This document shows positions 51,191 through 62,395 of a DNA stretch of 64,000 nt, piece by piece; position 1 is the stretch's first letter, and every line of letters starts with the position of its first letter. Origin of the DNA: Selaginella tamariscina. Lineage: Eukaryota; Streptophyta; Lycopodiopsida; Selaginellales; Selaginellaceae. The DNA is taken from NCBI GenBank assembly GCA_003024785.1, contig PUQB01000260.1:106230-170229 (forward strand), given 5' to 3'. Under the pieces are notes generated by a model. The model searched no databases, had not been told where the DNA came from, and worked only from the letters and a program-made list of their open reading frames with translations. The position numbers and the translations under genes are program-made.

Positions 51191-51424
51191 AACGTTGTAA
51201 TTAAAATGGGAATGATACATGAAAATGAAAATATAAATTTTTTTAATTAATACTTATATATTAATTATTAATATTTTAAATATACAATTTAAAGAATATT
51301 CTTTCTTTAAACATATATTATTTTAAAAATGATTTCTTTATATTAAAAATTATTAATTAAATAACTAAAATTATTAATTATTAAAAAATAGGATTATAGA
51401 CATTCCCATTTTAATTACAATGTT
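51191..51424. mobile_element. 234-bp MITE with 24-bp terminal inverted repeats
   Basis: The ends at 51191 and 51424 are inverted repeats of 24 bp (AACGTTGTAATTAAAATGGG and its reverse complement at the other end) with one mismatch. The interior is AT-rich and non-coding. The first 45 bp also match the left ends of the larger elements at 53885 and 60410 (TTGTAAnTAAA...GATACnTGAAAATG). It is therefore probably a deletion derivative of that family. I see no clear target duplication. Confidence 0.8.
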
Positions 51425-53884
51425 CATATGTACGTGTGCGTACATAGAACATCTTGTCTTAAAATATATTTTAGTTTTGAGAATTTAAAATAAATATTGT
51501 ATATTTAGTTTGTAACTTATTCCTACATATAGATGAACAATGGAACTGTGTGTGTACGTGTGTGTTTAAACACTATACTTTTGTTAACATTATATAGGAA
51601 AACACATCCATTGTAATAACTTTGTTGTTTATCCTGTATATAATAATGAAGAAAATAGATATTTTAATAAACGTTCAAATCATATCATCTTAAGTCTCTG
51701 TACATGGGCATATTTCATTTTTAACATGTCACATATCCATATATACAAGCTCGTATATATCTAATCATCTATGCTTATGTATGTAACTTTTATTAAATGG
51801 ATTGTAATTACGTTTCTAAATCCATCTCTCTTTCTCATGAGCACAAAGCATACACATCTCTTGCAACATGTGCATATATACATATTATTATTTCGTTAAT
51901 ATATAGTGTTTACTTATGAAACCATGATTTATAAAATTTTCTTTATGTCCACTTTGATATAGGATGTGTATCAAATCGTTTTAATGAATTTTTTAACTCC
52001 AACAGTAAGGATTATTGGGATTATTGGATAATGCATTTCTGAAGGCTTGGAAAACATCGTAACTAAAAGAGACTCTTAGAAAAAGAATTTTTAATTATAG
52101 CAAGGAAAAATATGTGAGTAGTATCTTTATCCCGTGACGATATTCCCATTTATGGTCTTGATAAACGTAATATGTTGTTGTTAGTTCTAGCATGATGACC
52201 ACAGCCACTTAAGCAACTCTAAAGAGCATATTGAGTATATGAACATCATCATGAATCCATTTGTAACCAAGTACATGTATGTGAATTGAAGGGTTTTATC
52301 AAACCTTATTAGATAAAGGTGCAATAAATCGTTGTTTAAGGAATAATGCTTAGCTTCAGGTCATTTGGGAGGTTGAGGATCACTAAGTTGCCATATTCAT
52401 TTGCATCTTCCTAAAAATGTATGAGAATATGTTATGTGGCATTCCATCACGATATCTCACAACCTATTATATGTTTCATGTTGCTTAACAACTCCTCACA
52501 AATAAAACTTATTTATCTTTTTAATATTGCATATGGCCAAATCATACTTCCCACCTTAATATAAGATTGTTTTTTATATTTAAGGTGCTTGAAATTGGCA
52601 ATACCTCCTATAGACTAGACAATGGAGTGAAGGAAGTAAACCCAACGTGCTACTAACTCTAAACCATTAGACTTTGTTGGGTGCAATTTGTTTCTTAATT
52701 TTTGTCTTAAAATTGCTTCCACTTCCTTTAGTTGAATGGTAAATGATTCACATGTTACTTATGTGACCTGCCTCCCATGTCGAGATTTCTTCTTTTGGAA
52801 AGTCCATTTATTGTCGCTCAAATAGGGTTAGCAAAGACATCATCTTGCTCCACATATGGGGAAATTCATGTGGTACATTCATAATTTCATTGTGGCAATA
52901 GAAACAATTTTTTTACCACTAAAATTTATAGTTGGAGTCAATGTAATCGAATATTAAACACTACATCATACTTTCAAATCATAATCTCACAACAAATCAA
53001 AATGTATGACTTTTTCTTGAAAAAAATCGGGTGGCTAAAATGTGAATCGTTACATGCAAAAGTCACATTGGTAAACTAGTTTTTCGAAGATGTATAGAGT
53101 TTTTTGTAACAATTTTTTGTGCAATTTTTTACATGATTTTTTATCTGTTTTTTAACTTATTTAAATATATGATTTTTTTTTACAAAATAAATTACAACAA
53201 AACTTACATTTAAAACCAAAAAACTAGATGTGACTTTTGCATATGACTATTCACATGTCATTCACTTGATTTTTTTTATAATAATTTTGTATAACTTTTC
53301 ATTGAGTATTTCATGTAAACTTTTACATGATTTTTTATATGTTTTATTGTAACATATTTTATATGGTTTTTATATATGTTTACATGTCTTATTTTATTAC
53401 CTAACTTTATGATATTATTTAATATACATTTTTAATATGTGATTTAAAGACATAATATTGAATGTGAGTTTTCATATGACTTTTTGTTAATTTTTATATG
53501 TTAATGATATGGTTTTAAGAAGTGTTTATGAAAGTGATTTTTCATATTTCCAAAATACAAAAGCTATTACAAAATTTATTTTTTAATAGTCGATGAGTCT
53601 TCAAACAATTCTTCTCCAAGCTTTTGATTTAACTTCAAATAAGCCATGTGACATTGATGAATTAAGAACATGTACTAAAGCCTACTAGGTTTTAATAGTT
53701 TCTTTTATATGAACCTAATGCCTTAAAATTTTGTGAAATAATAACTTTTAAGATCCTTAAAATCGTTTGTTTATGGAAATACATCTGTCACACCTAGTTG
53801 TATAATACAATTCTCAGTACTTATATATATATTATATATATAAGTTATGTATAAACATATTATGTATATTAGCATATATATGCA
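51425..53884. other. AT-rich region with degenerate repeats
   Basis: No gene supported. About 52200-52850 is less AT-rich and could hold a very old coding remnant, but I find no motif. About 53090-53400 contains diverged repeats of 'acatgattttttatatg' type. Confidence 0.4.
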
Positions 53885-54423
53885 TGTTGTAACTAAATGG
53901 ACATGATACATGAAAATGGGAATATAAAAAAACTGTTAATTAATACTTAAGTTTTAATTATTAATTAATTATTTAATTAATATATATTAAGCCTTAAATA
54001 TTAATTAATTCTTCAATAACCTTACTTAATAAGGAATATTCTTAAAATATCTTAGAATATTCATATTATTCTTCGTTGTAAAAATAGTTTACAATAATTA
54101 AAAAATAATTTTCAGCATGTTAATCTATTTATAAATACTTTCTCCTTAACCATACACAAAAATTTCCTTATTTTGTCTAAGTCATCACTCTCCAGATTAA
54201 TCGAATCATTTTGGTCAATATCTTTATGTTGTACAACCACTTAACACTCTCACAAATGTAGTTAGGAATTGCCATCATTGTTAATACATAAGCTGTGATA
54301 AGAACAGGACTGCATAAAGACTTATCTAAAAAATGACGTTCCTTAAGAATAATATTGTGCCCGTTTGCTCTCCTTCATTTTATAAAATTCAAAATCACGA
54401 GAAAGAAAAGCGTTAGGAAATGT

Positions 54424-55243
54424 TTAATATAGTGGATATTGCTCACAAAAGTTTTCAAGATTCTTCTTTTTAAAGCACATATCTAAGTAGTTAACTAGCT
54501 CATCCATGGTATTGGTATCAAAATATGGGTCAAAAATGATTGGATGGATACAAGCAATGTTTTGGTTGAGCATAACCTTCTGAGGAGAGTCGTCTACCAC
54601 TATGATATGTGCGTTTTCATTATCTTTAACTGATTGATCTCCCATGAAGCCCAATTAATCTTTCATTTTTGAAGAAGTATGGCTTGCTTTTCTTTCTTAT
54701 ATCGTAAAATTCGAGAGGTTTATAACATATTTGCTGGTCAAAAATCTAATCTTTACGAATTACCTCTTCTGCAACACTACAATGTTTCTTAAGCAAATTC
54801 AACAGTGGTGTCAAGTTGTGAATCTGCATGCATGACTAAATCCTCACAAGTGCACCCATCTCCTTAAGCTTTTGAAAGAGATGATCCAACCCTGAGCGAA
54901 AATGATATCATATCGAAATTTATCATGACAAGGAATGAAATCTCCTTGTTTGATTTCTTTTTTTTCTATCCTCGGGTCTTTGTCGATGAAGTAGAACACT
55001 ATTGAGATCCAATAACACAATATGACCATGGGTAACAAGGAGTAATGTTGCCTCTCGAATGCTTTGCAACTCACTTGTTTGGTCCCTTTCACATTTATAT
55101 GTTAACATTATATTGTTGCTTATCCCTTTATCATTTACTTGTACATCATCCTTATAAGATTCAGATATTGCAGGCACTGAAGAAAATGATTTAGGAACTA
55201 AAGGCAATAAAAATGGTGATGAAAAAACTGAAGTGGTCCCCAT
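54424..55243 (-). pseudogene. FCP1/NIF-type HAD phosphatase-like gene in T1
   Basis: Pieces in three frames follow the order of the NLI-interacting-factor (FCP1 homology) domain of the HAD superfamily. These are LLDLNSVLLHR (HAD motif I, in the DLN form used by a plant subfamily), then DFIPCHDKFRYDIIF, KPYFFKN, and IIVVDDSPQKVMLNQN (motif III with the paired Asp). The end DELVNYLDMCF follows. Stops and frameshifts separate them, so no active enzyme is expected. The same order is found in T2 (60917-61931). Family members dephosphorylate Ser/Thr in proteins such as the RNA polymerase II tail; that is family knowledge, not shown here. Confidence 0.65.
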
Positions 55244-55473
55244 GGTAAGGATGTTTTAAGTTGCATTATTCATTTCCTACATGAACTCTGTCATTCTGAC
55301 ATGTGGCACAAGAAATTTTTGCCAAACCCCTTTCTTACCTCATGTCATGCTGAAAATCCATATTTTCAATTATTTCATTACATCTGCAAAATGATAGTTA
55401 GCTGGCCTTATAATTATCAAGGTATATTATTTACCTTGTTAATCTGTGACCCATGTTTGAATTAAAAGCTTCT

Positions 55474-55766
55474 TTAATCCTTGAGAATTTATTTTCTGTA
55501 CAAATATAAACAAAATATACAAAAATGCCTTATGTTACACTCATTTACAAGTATTCGTCACTCTAACAATTTAATCCTTGAGAATTTATTTTCTATACAA
55601 ATATAAACAAAATATACAAAAATGCCTTATGTTATACTCATTTACAAATATTCGTCACTCTAACAATTTAATCCTTGAGAATTTATTTTCTGTACAAATA
55701 TAAACAAAATATACAAAAATGCCTTATGTTACACTCATTTACAAGTATTCGTCACTCTAACAATTC
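55474..55766. repeat. 97-bp tandem repeat, three units, in T1
   Basis: Three units start at 55474, 55571 and 55668 with only a few differences. T2 has a single unit at the same place (about 62045-62140). The repeat expanded in T1 only. Confidence 0.92.
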
Positions 55767-55804
55767 ATTAACAATTCTTCTTCGATGTTACCTTCTGAGT
55801 GAGG

Positions 55805-56590
55805 TGTTAACCCGTAATTTCCTACCCTTTGTACATCAATAGGATTGCCGTCGATAAACCCGTATTAAGGGTCTACCGGAATAAGATGAAGACGTAATCA
55901 GACATCAGAAAGTCAAGAAAAGGGTAAGGATGGCAAGGTGTATAGCAGGTAGCAGTACTATGGATCCCGTCACAGTACTGGAAATAAGAACAGTATACTA
56001 CATCACAGAAATATAGGTAAGAGATAGACGTATTGAGAGAGAAAGGAAACTTATATTATGTCCGCGTATGGTACATGGTACAAAATAACAGTATACTCGG
56101 AATGCCCTTCTAGTCCTAATCTGGTCTATTTATACCCATGCTCTAGATCCCGTACTAGCAGTTATCATAACTGCCTCTTAGCCTTATCCATTCAGTTACT
56201 GTAACTCCTCCTTATCCTTATCCATAAATGCCGTACTCCACTTGTCATAGTTCTAACCTGGTGAGATGACTACCTGGGTAAAATTGTGGGATATGTGGGA
56301 TATGTGGGCAAAAAGACCCAAGCGGACCTGGGTCATCATGACCAGGGGCCCTCTCATAAACACCAATTGGCCCTTTGCCTAGTTGGCATAAGGGGAGAGG
56401 GAAAGGTTGTGACACCACTGATATCGTATTGCGGTGATGACCCGTATTGCGGTATTGCGTTCGTAACTCGTACTCCGATATATCCTTCCCACTCTCGGTT
56501 TTCCACAATATATATTGTTTTTGATATTTTCCCATTATATTTCCATGAAATAACAAGAAATTCTACTAATGTCTAACTATGCTCCTAACA
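55805..56590 (-). repeat. 3' LTR of gypsy element 3
   Basis: On the minus strand it starts TGTTAGGAGC and ends GGGTTAACA, with the inverted ends TGTTA/TAACA. The polypurine tract lies immediately before it. It is rich in CCGTAC and CCGTATTG motifs. Confidence 0.8.
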
Positions 56591-56630
56591 TCCCCCCAAA
56601 CTGGAAGTGTTGCATCGCCCCGATGCAACC

Positions 56631-58838
56631 TTATGATGTGCCCGCATTTCCGCACATAGAACTAATGAAGCTCTTTAACTTGAGGTTCTCTTCGCGTAAC
56701 TTCCGTACTTTGTCCGCATCATCCGATGTTGGTGTTGCTGCCGAATTGAACTCACTGATCTTCTCATGGATACTACGGACTTGATCAACTAGTGTGTGTA
56801 CTGTGTCCATAAGTACCTTGTTTTGATCGTACAATCGGCGTGATATTCGACTGCTCCAAGTACTGCTTGTCGAGCGTGTTGCAACGGTCATGAAGCTGCG
56901 ACTGAAAGTAGCTTCTGTGCATTGAAGTGCTATCTGCTGCGTAATACCATCAAATACACTGCGAAGATGAGAGAGCTGACCTTCAACAGTCGTATCCTGT
57001 GGTGGGTCTTGTGGTGGGAGTCCGGGTGAAGCAGTCTGGTCACGAGTGCGCTTCAAACTCCTCGAGATGTTGCGCTCCTGTCGATCCGAAGCGTGATGAC
57101 CCATCTTTTGTATCGGTGAAATAGGGCCGTTGCGGATGCTGCTCTTTATCGTAAATGTTGTTGTTCTTGGCAGATGGTCCAGGTGTTAGTTCTGCCGTAT
57201 CCGGTTCTTGTCCTGAGTGCCGTACTATTGAGTCCCGTACATGTTGTGCTGGAGGTTCTACCTGGGGTGGTATTATATGAGTAGATGTACCTGCCGTACT
57301 TTGATGTTGCACCGATGGTGGCGACGGAACTACGGGAGGACCCGTACTGTTGAATGGCACAGAATCCTCATACTCCATGGGTTGTGTGGAAGTCGGTCCT
57401 GTAGTCGTATTGTGGTCTGGTAGTACTATGCCATCGCCCGTCGTATGTGGTACAAAAGTTGATGCTATAGTCTTATTTCACATTCTCCGCTGGTCTCCTC
57501 GTGGTAATGGTCTCCATTGTAATACTTGATCATCGCCTTCATCCTGTCCAGAAACTGGATTACGATTTCGGGCTCCTTTGTCTGCAGCTCCTCTAACTTC
57601 TTTGATTGCATACGTGGTCGCTTCTTTGTCTTAGTTGGTAGTGGCGCATCCAAATTACGGACGTCGAACATATTATCCGGGTACTGATTTGTTAGACTTA
57701 ACCAAAAGCCTATCCTCGTTGTGAGTATCGGTGTACCTGTGGGTGCTAAATCCGCATACGTAATGTTAAGACTTGTGAGAATATGATGTAGCATTGAAAA
57801 TACCGTCGTTTCCTTGTCCTTGCTTTTCGGGTTGTGCAATGTGTTCAACTCCCGTAGTAGCCCTACTACGACTAGTTCCCCCAATCCGGTCTTTGTCCCT
57901 ACTCAGATTGGTGATAAACATACCTGATCTCCTTGTTGAATCTTGCTGGCGTCTTACGGAAAGCAAACACAGTTGTGATAGCCTTAATACGTCCCTTGTG
58001 CGGTTCTCGCAGGATTGATGTTGGTGCCGCATTCGCCGTTTTCTGCTTTTGTTGAAACTTGTCCATATTATCGATGTAATGATGAACATATGTGTTGACT
58101 TGCGGAATCGAATCATAGGAGATATCTAGTTCTGGAAATTTAAAAAGATCCCGAATGAGCTTACTTGTAAACGCAAATGCTCCCCCTGTAGTTGTAAAGC
58201 CTTGTATTGTGGTAGATACCTTGATCGCCTGATCGACCAAGTGTTCACCTTGTTGATCCAATCGTTTGTGCACGAATGTTTCGAAATATCGCTCCAATTG
58301 CATCCTCTGGATCCATTCGCGTATGTCCGAAATCAATGTTGGTGCAGGACGAACAATCCGATAAAGCACTGGCGTAAGTGGAATTGACACCTCGGGTTCT
58401 GCTTGAGATGCCGTGTTCATCCATGTTGCTGAAGTGCTCGTCGTATCCGTGTACTCATCCATAGATTCCATATGCGCCCTTGAAATAAGAAAGAGAAGAA
58501 AGAGAAGAAAGAGAAGAAAAATTCGTAGATGGGAAGGAGGAAGAAACTAAGGAAGAATTTTGAAACCCTAATGAGTGCTGGCGGCGGACGAGTACCCTTA
58601 ACTTATACTCCGGGAATTTATAGTCTGTCAGTTTCTGCGCAGCTGTCCATGTGTCGAAATCAGATTGGTTATGTGTGTAATTTCCTTGGTTTTCGATAGA
58701 TTTGACAGGAAATATCTCATCATTGGATTTTGCATTCCTTGGACTTGTCGCTTTCTTGGATTCTGGCATTCGCTCGTGTGAGTTATCTTGTCGATGTTTC
58801 AAGAAGATTCTACTGACGTCCACTCTCCAGCTGGCCAC
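56631..58838 (-). CDS. extra reading frame downstream of integrase (gypsy 3), frameshifted
   Basis: About 2.2 kb of coding sequence lies between integrase and the 3' LTR, in several open pieces: 58838-58455, 58471-57899, 57884-57465, 57378-57040 and 57104-56631. The longest starts MESMDEYTDTTST. It contains a helical region (SDIREWIQRMQLERYFETF) and a segment GGAFAFTSKLIRDLFKFPE. A Pro/Thr-rich stretch follows, then the heptad-like tail KVRKLREENLKLKSF. Some plant gypsy lineages (Athila env-like, Tat additional ORF) carry such a frame. I see no clear signal peptide or membrane segment, so an envelope role is not supported. Frameshifts suggest decay. Confidence 0.6.
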
Positions 58839-58890
58839 ATATTTTTCCTTGTCTTGTTCCGAGTTACGGTTTTGATTGTATTCTGTGTTA

Positions 58891-60393
58891 CTATTTAGTA
58901 CAAATATTTCTGTGTTCGTCGTATCGTGCCGTTCGTATTCCGGTCATTGTCGAGATCTTCCTCTGGCTTGTTAGTTGTATATTTCCGTATGCATTCGTAT
59001 TCGTCGTAAGTATAACCCGTGTTGTAGCGTCCATCAATGTGACAGTGTTGTTATCTCGTATGTCGGTAATTATATATGGTCCATGCCATTTGGACTTGAA
59101 TTTATGACCAATCGGTCGAAGATTCCCTTGATAATGCCATACCATTCTCCGACTCGGAATATGGGTCGTCGTTGTACTCGTCGTAATCGATCGTGCCATG
59201 CCTTAATACGCGTTTGTATAGCTTGTATATTAAAAACTGCTTGTTGCCGTTTTTCATCAAGTTTTTCAGTTGTAGTAGTTGTTGCTTAACTTGCTCTGCT
59301 TCCCCAATGCCGTATTCAAGTGACATCCGCAATGATGGTATGATATACTCTATAGGCGTAATAGCTTCCAATCCGTATGTAAGTTGAAATGGAGTAAACT
59401 TTGTTGCCACTTTATACGTAGTACGGTATGCCCATAATGCTGATGGAAGTTTTTCATCCCAGTTTTTACGATTAGTGTTTACTATCTTGGTTAGTAGGTC
59501 TTCAGTATTTTTTAGTAGCCTCTGCCTGTCCGTTTCCTTGTGGATAATACGCAGTAGAGGTGTAATGTTTTACCAAATATTCGTTGCAAAGTACTTTGAT
59601 GACGTTGTTAACGAAATGAGTTCCTTGATCACTGATAAGTTCCATTGGAGCGCCAAATCGTACTACGATATTCCGTGCGTACCAATATATATTGATTCCG
59701 CTTGCTACTTTTAGGATTGATTGGTCCCATAAAATCCATTCCCCATTTTATAAATGGAGCTAATGGTTCCGTTGGATGTAATGGTTGTACTTGATGATGT
59801 GGAGCTGGTTGGTGTTCATTGCACTTTCAAACACTTTTGACAATAGTTGATAGCGTCCTTGAATAACGTGGGCCACCATAATCTAGACTGTAATATTTTT
59901 CGTGCTATTAATGTTCTTGCAAAATGTCCACCATGTTCTCCTAAATGAGCTTTCCGTAATACGTTCTGCACTTTCTCCATTGGTACACACCTCCTTAACA
60001 CTTCATCTTTGCCTTTCTTATATAGTATACCTGACACCATGCAGTATGGCTTACATCGTAATACGAGTTGTTTGCGCTGCTGCGTTGTTGTGTACTTGAC
60101 CGGTGCTGTTCCAGTAGTTAAAAAATATTCAATATCTTGAAGATATCCTCATAGTTTCCATGCTTTGGTGGTTGTTCTTGTTGTACCTGGAATAAGTTAG
60201 CATCTGGTAGTTCGTAATTTGCCTGGTTTGTGAATGATTTGAAAATCGAACTCCTGTAATATAAAAACCAGTGTACTAATCTTCCTTCGAGCTTAGTCTT
60301 GCTTAACAAATGTGTTAAAGCTTGATGGTCAACAATGAACTTGACTTTGTTTGCAAGCAAATAATGTTGAAATTTCTTTGCTGCATAAACCAT
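58891..60393 (-). pseudogene. RNase H and integrase of gypsy element 3
   Basis: The minus-strand frame from 60393 shows the C-terminal half of RNase H (FIVDHQALTHLL). From 60040 it shows the integrase zinc finger, with two His (HLGEHGGH) and CQKC. The core appears in pieces: WGMDFMGPI near 59740, YYPQGNGQAEA near 59540, then WAYRTTYK and FQLTYGLEAITPIEY near 59360. Stops interrupt it. The end reads SKWHGPYIITDI, a usual integrase C-terminal (GPYxI) motif. Confidence 0.8.
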
Positions 60394-60916
60394 TCCGAGA
60401 GCTTATGCACATTGTAACTAAAGTGGGCATGATACGTGAAAATGGGAATATAAAATAAATTACTAATTAATACTTAAGTTTTAATTATTAATTAATCATT
60501 TAATTATATATAATTAAGCCTTAAATATTAATTTAATTAATTAATTAATCCTTCAATAACCTTACTTAGTAAGGAATATTCCTAAAATATCTTAGAATAT
60601 TCATATTATTCTAAAAAATAGTTTACAATAATGAAGAAATACTATCAAACATAATTATAAATGAAATCATTTTCTTATCAACATGTTAATTTTTTATAAA
60701 TACTTTCCTTTCTATCATACAAAGAAATCTTTTCATTTTGTAAATCATCACTCTCCGGATTAATCAAATCATTTGGTCAATATCTTGATGTTGTTGCCAC
60801 CACTTAACCTCTCACGAATGCAATTGGGAGTTGCCATCCTTGTTAATACATAAGATGTAATAAGACCAGGTCTGCATAAAGGCTCATCTAAAAACTGACG
60901 TTCCTTAAGAATAATA

Positions 60917-61931
60917 TTATAAAGCGCCCGGTTGCTTATCCTTCATTTTATAAAAATTCAATATCACGAGAAAGAAAGCTTCAGGAAATGTATGATACGG
61001 TGGATACTGCTCACAAAAATTTTCGAGATTCTTCTTTCTGAGGCACGTATCCAAGTAGTTCACTAGCTCATCCATGATATCGATATCAGAAATAGGATCG
61101 AAAGTGATTGGATGAATACAAGCAATGTTTTGGTTGAGCATAGCCTTCTGAGGAGAGTCGTCTTCTAAGATATGTGCATTTTCGTTATCCTTAAGCGACT
61201 GATCTCCCTATGAGTCCCAATTATTCTTTTCATTCTTGAAGAAGTATGGCTTGCTTTCCTTTCTTATATTGTGAAATTCGAGAGGTTATAACACATTCGC
61301 TAGTCAAAAATCCAATCTTTACGAATCACCTCTTCTGCAACACTACAATGTTTCTTAAGTAAACTCAACAGTGGTGTTAAGTTATGAATCTGCATGCATG
61401 ACCAAATCCCCACAAGCGCACCCATTCTCCTTAAGCTTTTGAAAGAGACGATCCAACCCTGGACGAAAAATAATATCATATCGAAATTTACCCATGACAA
61501 GGAATGAAATCTCCTTGTTTGATTTCTGTTTTTTCTATCCTCGGCCTTTGTCGATGAAGCAGAACACATTGACATCCAACAACACAATATGGCCATGAGT
61601 AACATGAGATAGCGTTGCTCTTGAATACTTTGCAAATCACTTGTTTGTTTCCCTTTCACATTTATCGTTGCCACTATTCGTTGCCTATCCCTTCATCATT
61701 TAATTGTACATCATCCTTACAAGATTCAGATATTGCATGCGCTGAAGAAATTGATTTCGGAATTGAAGCCAATAAAAATGATGATGCAAAAACTGAAGTG
61801 GCCCCCATGGTAACGATGTTTTGAGCTGCATTATTATCCATTTCCTGCATGAACTCTGTCCATTTGACATGTGGCACAGAAAAATTGTCGCCAAACCCCT
61901 CTCTTACCTCATGGCAATGCTGAAAATCCAT
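60917..61931 (-). pseudogene. FCP1/NIF-type HAD phosphatase-like gene in T2
   Basis: The same degraded gene as at 54424-55243. An upstream frame (61931-61674, MDFQHCHEVREGFGDN...) is followed in other frames by SDLQSIQEQ, FVQGWIVSFKSLRRMGALVGIW, HCSVAEEVIRKDWIFD and the end part with DDSPQKAMLNQN, IACIHPITFDP and DELVNYLDTCL. The HAD motif III aspartates are present, but the domain is split by stops. Conserved order in two copies means it was part of the element when it moved. Confidence 0.65.
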
Positions 61932-62135
61932 GTTCTCAATTATTTCATTACATCTGCAAAATGATAATTAGCTGACCTTAAAATTATCAAGGTATATTAT
62001 TTACCTTGTTAATGTGTGACCCATGTTTGAACTAAAAGCTTCATTAATCCTTGAGAATTTATTTTCTGTACAAATATAAAAGAAATATACAAAAATGCCT
62101 TATGTTACACTCATTTACAACTATTCATCACTCTA

Positions 62136-62395
62136 TCAATTCATTATCAATTCTTCTTCGCTATTACCTTCTGAATGAGGCGAAGAAGGTCTAAGCCGCT
62201 TGTGAGATGGTTCAAGATCTTCTGCATCTTCTATTGATGTTTCCATGGGTCCTGGAGTGTGCGAATGTTCTGTACTCCTCGAGATAACTTCCGGTCTAAT
62301 ATCTGATTGATGTTCGTTCTCAGACTCCGAGATTGAACCAGATTCACCTTCAGAGCTATCGCACTTATCTGGAGGGAACTTTCTCAAATACGCCT
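62136..62395 (-). CDS. acidic/serine-rich tail frame, probably end of the upstream gene
   Basis: A frame of about 84 codons reads AYLRKFPPDKCDSSEGE, then Ser/Glu/His-rich sequence with a basic KRLRP patch. It is one frame off from the preceding methyltransferase-like frame, which stops at 62396. The tail was probably once part of the same protein. The last codons (PHSEGN, EEEL) are also present at the truncated end of T1. Confidence 0.45.

Larger units (their letters stand above)
53885..55804. mobile_element. TIR-type DNA transposon, copy T1, interrupted
   Basis: Begins TGTTGTAACTAAATGG at 53885, the same terminal sequence as T2 (60410) and the MITE (51191). It is homologous to 60410-62174 over its whole length: AT-rich terminal part, FCP1/NIF-like pseudogene, spacer and the end of the acidic ORF. 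Homology stops at 55804, exactly where a gypsy LTR (TGTTA...TAACA) begins. The rest of T1 would lie beyond the gypsy insertion. The superfamily is not identified, because no transposase is recognised. Confidence 0.7.
55805..60409 (-). mobile_element. Ty3/gypsy element 3, 3' part, nested in T1
   Basis: Read on the minus strand: RNase H, integrase, a long extra coding region, a purine tract (GTTTGGGGGGA) and a 786-bp 3' LTR (56590-55805). It is cut at 60409/60410, where T2 starts, so gag, protease, RT and the 5' LTR are not in the window. A different family from copies 1 and 2, with a longer LTR and extra ORF. The bases TGAGG next to the LTR (55800-55804) are the expected site of its target duplication. 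Confidence 0.8.

Noticed and set aside
55474..55766. CRISPR-like direct repeats
   Set aside because: Units are contiguous with no spacers, in a plant transposon.
57241..57423. Plus-strand ORFs over gypsy element 3
   Set aside because: They are shadows of the minus-strand extra frame with no motif.
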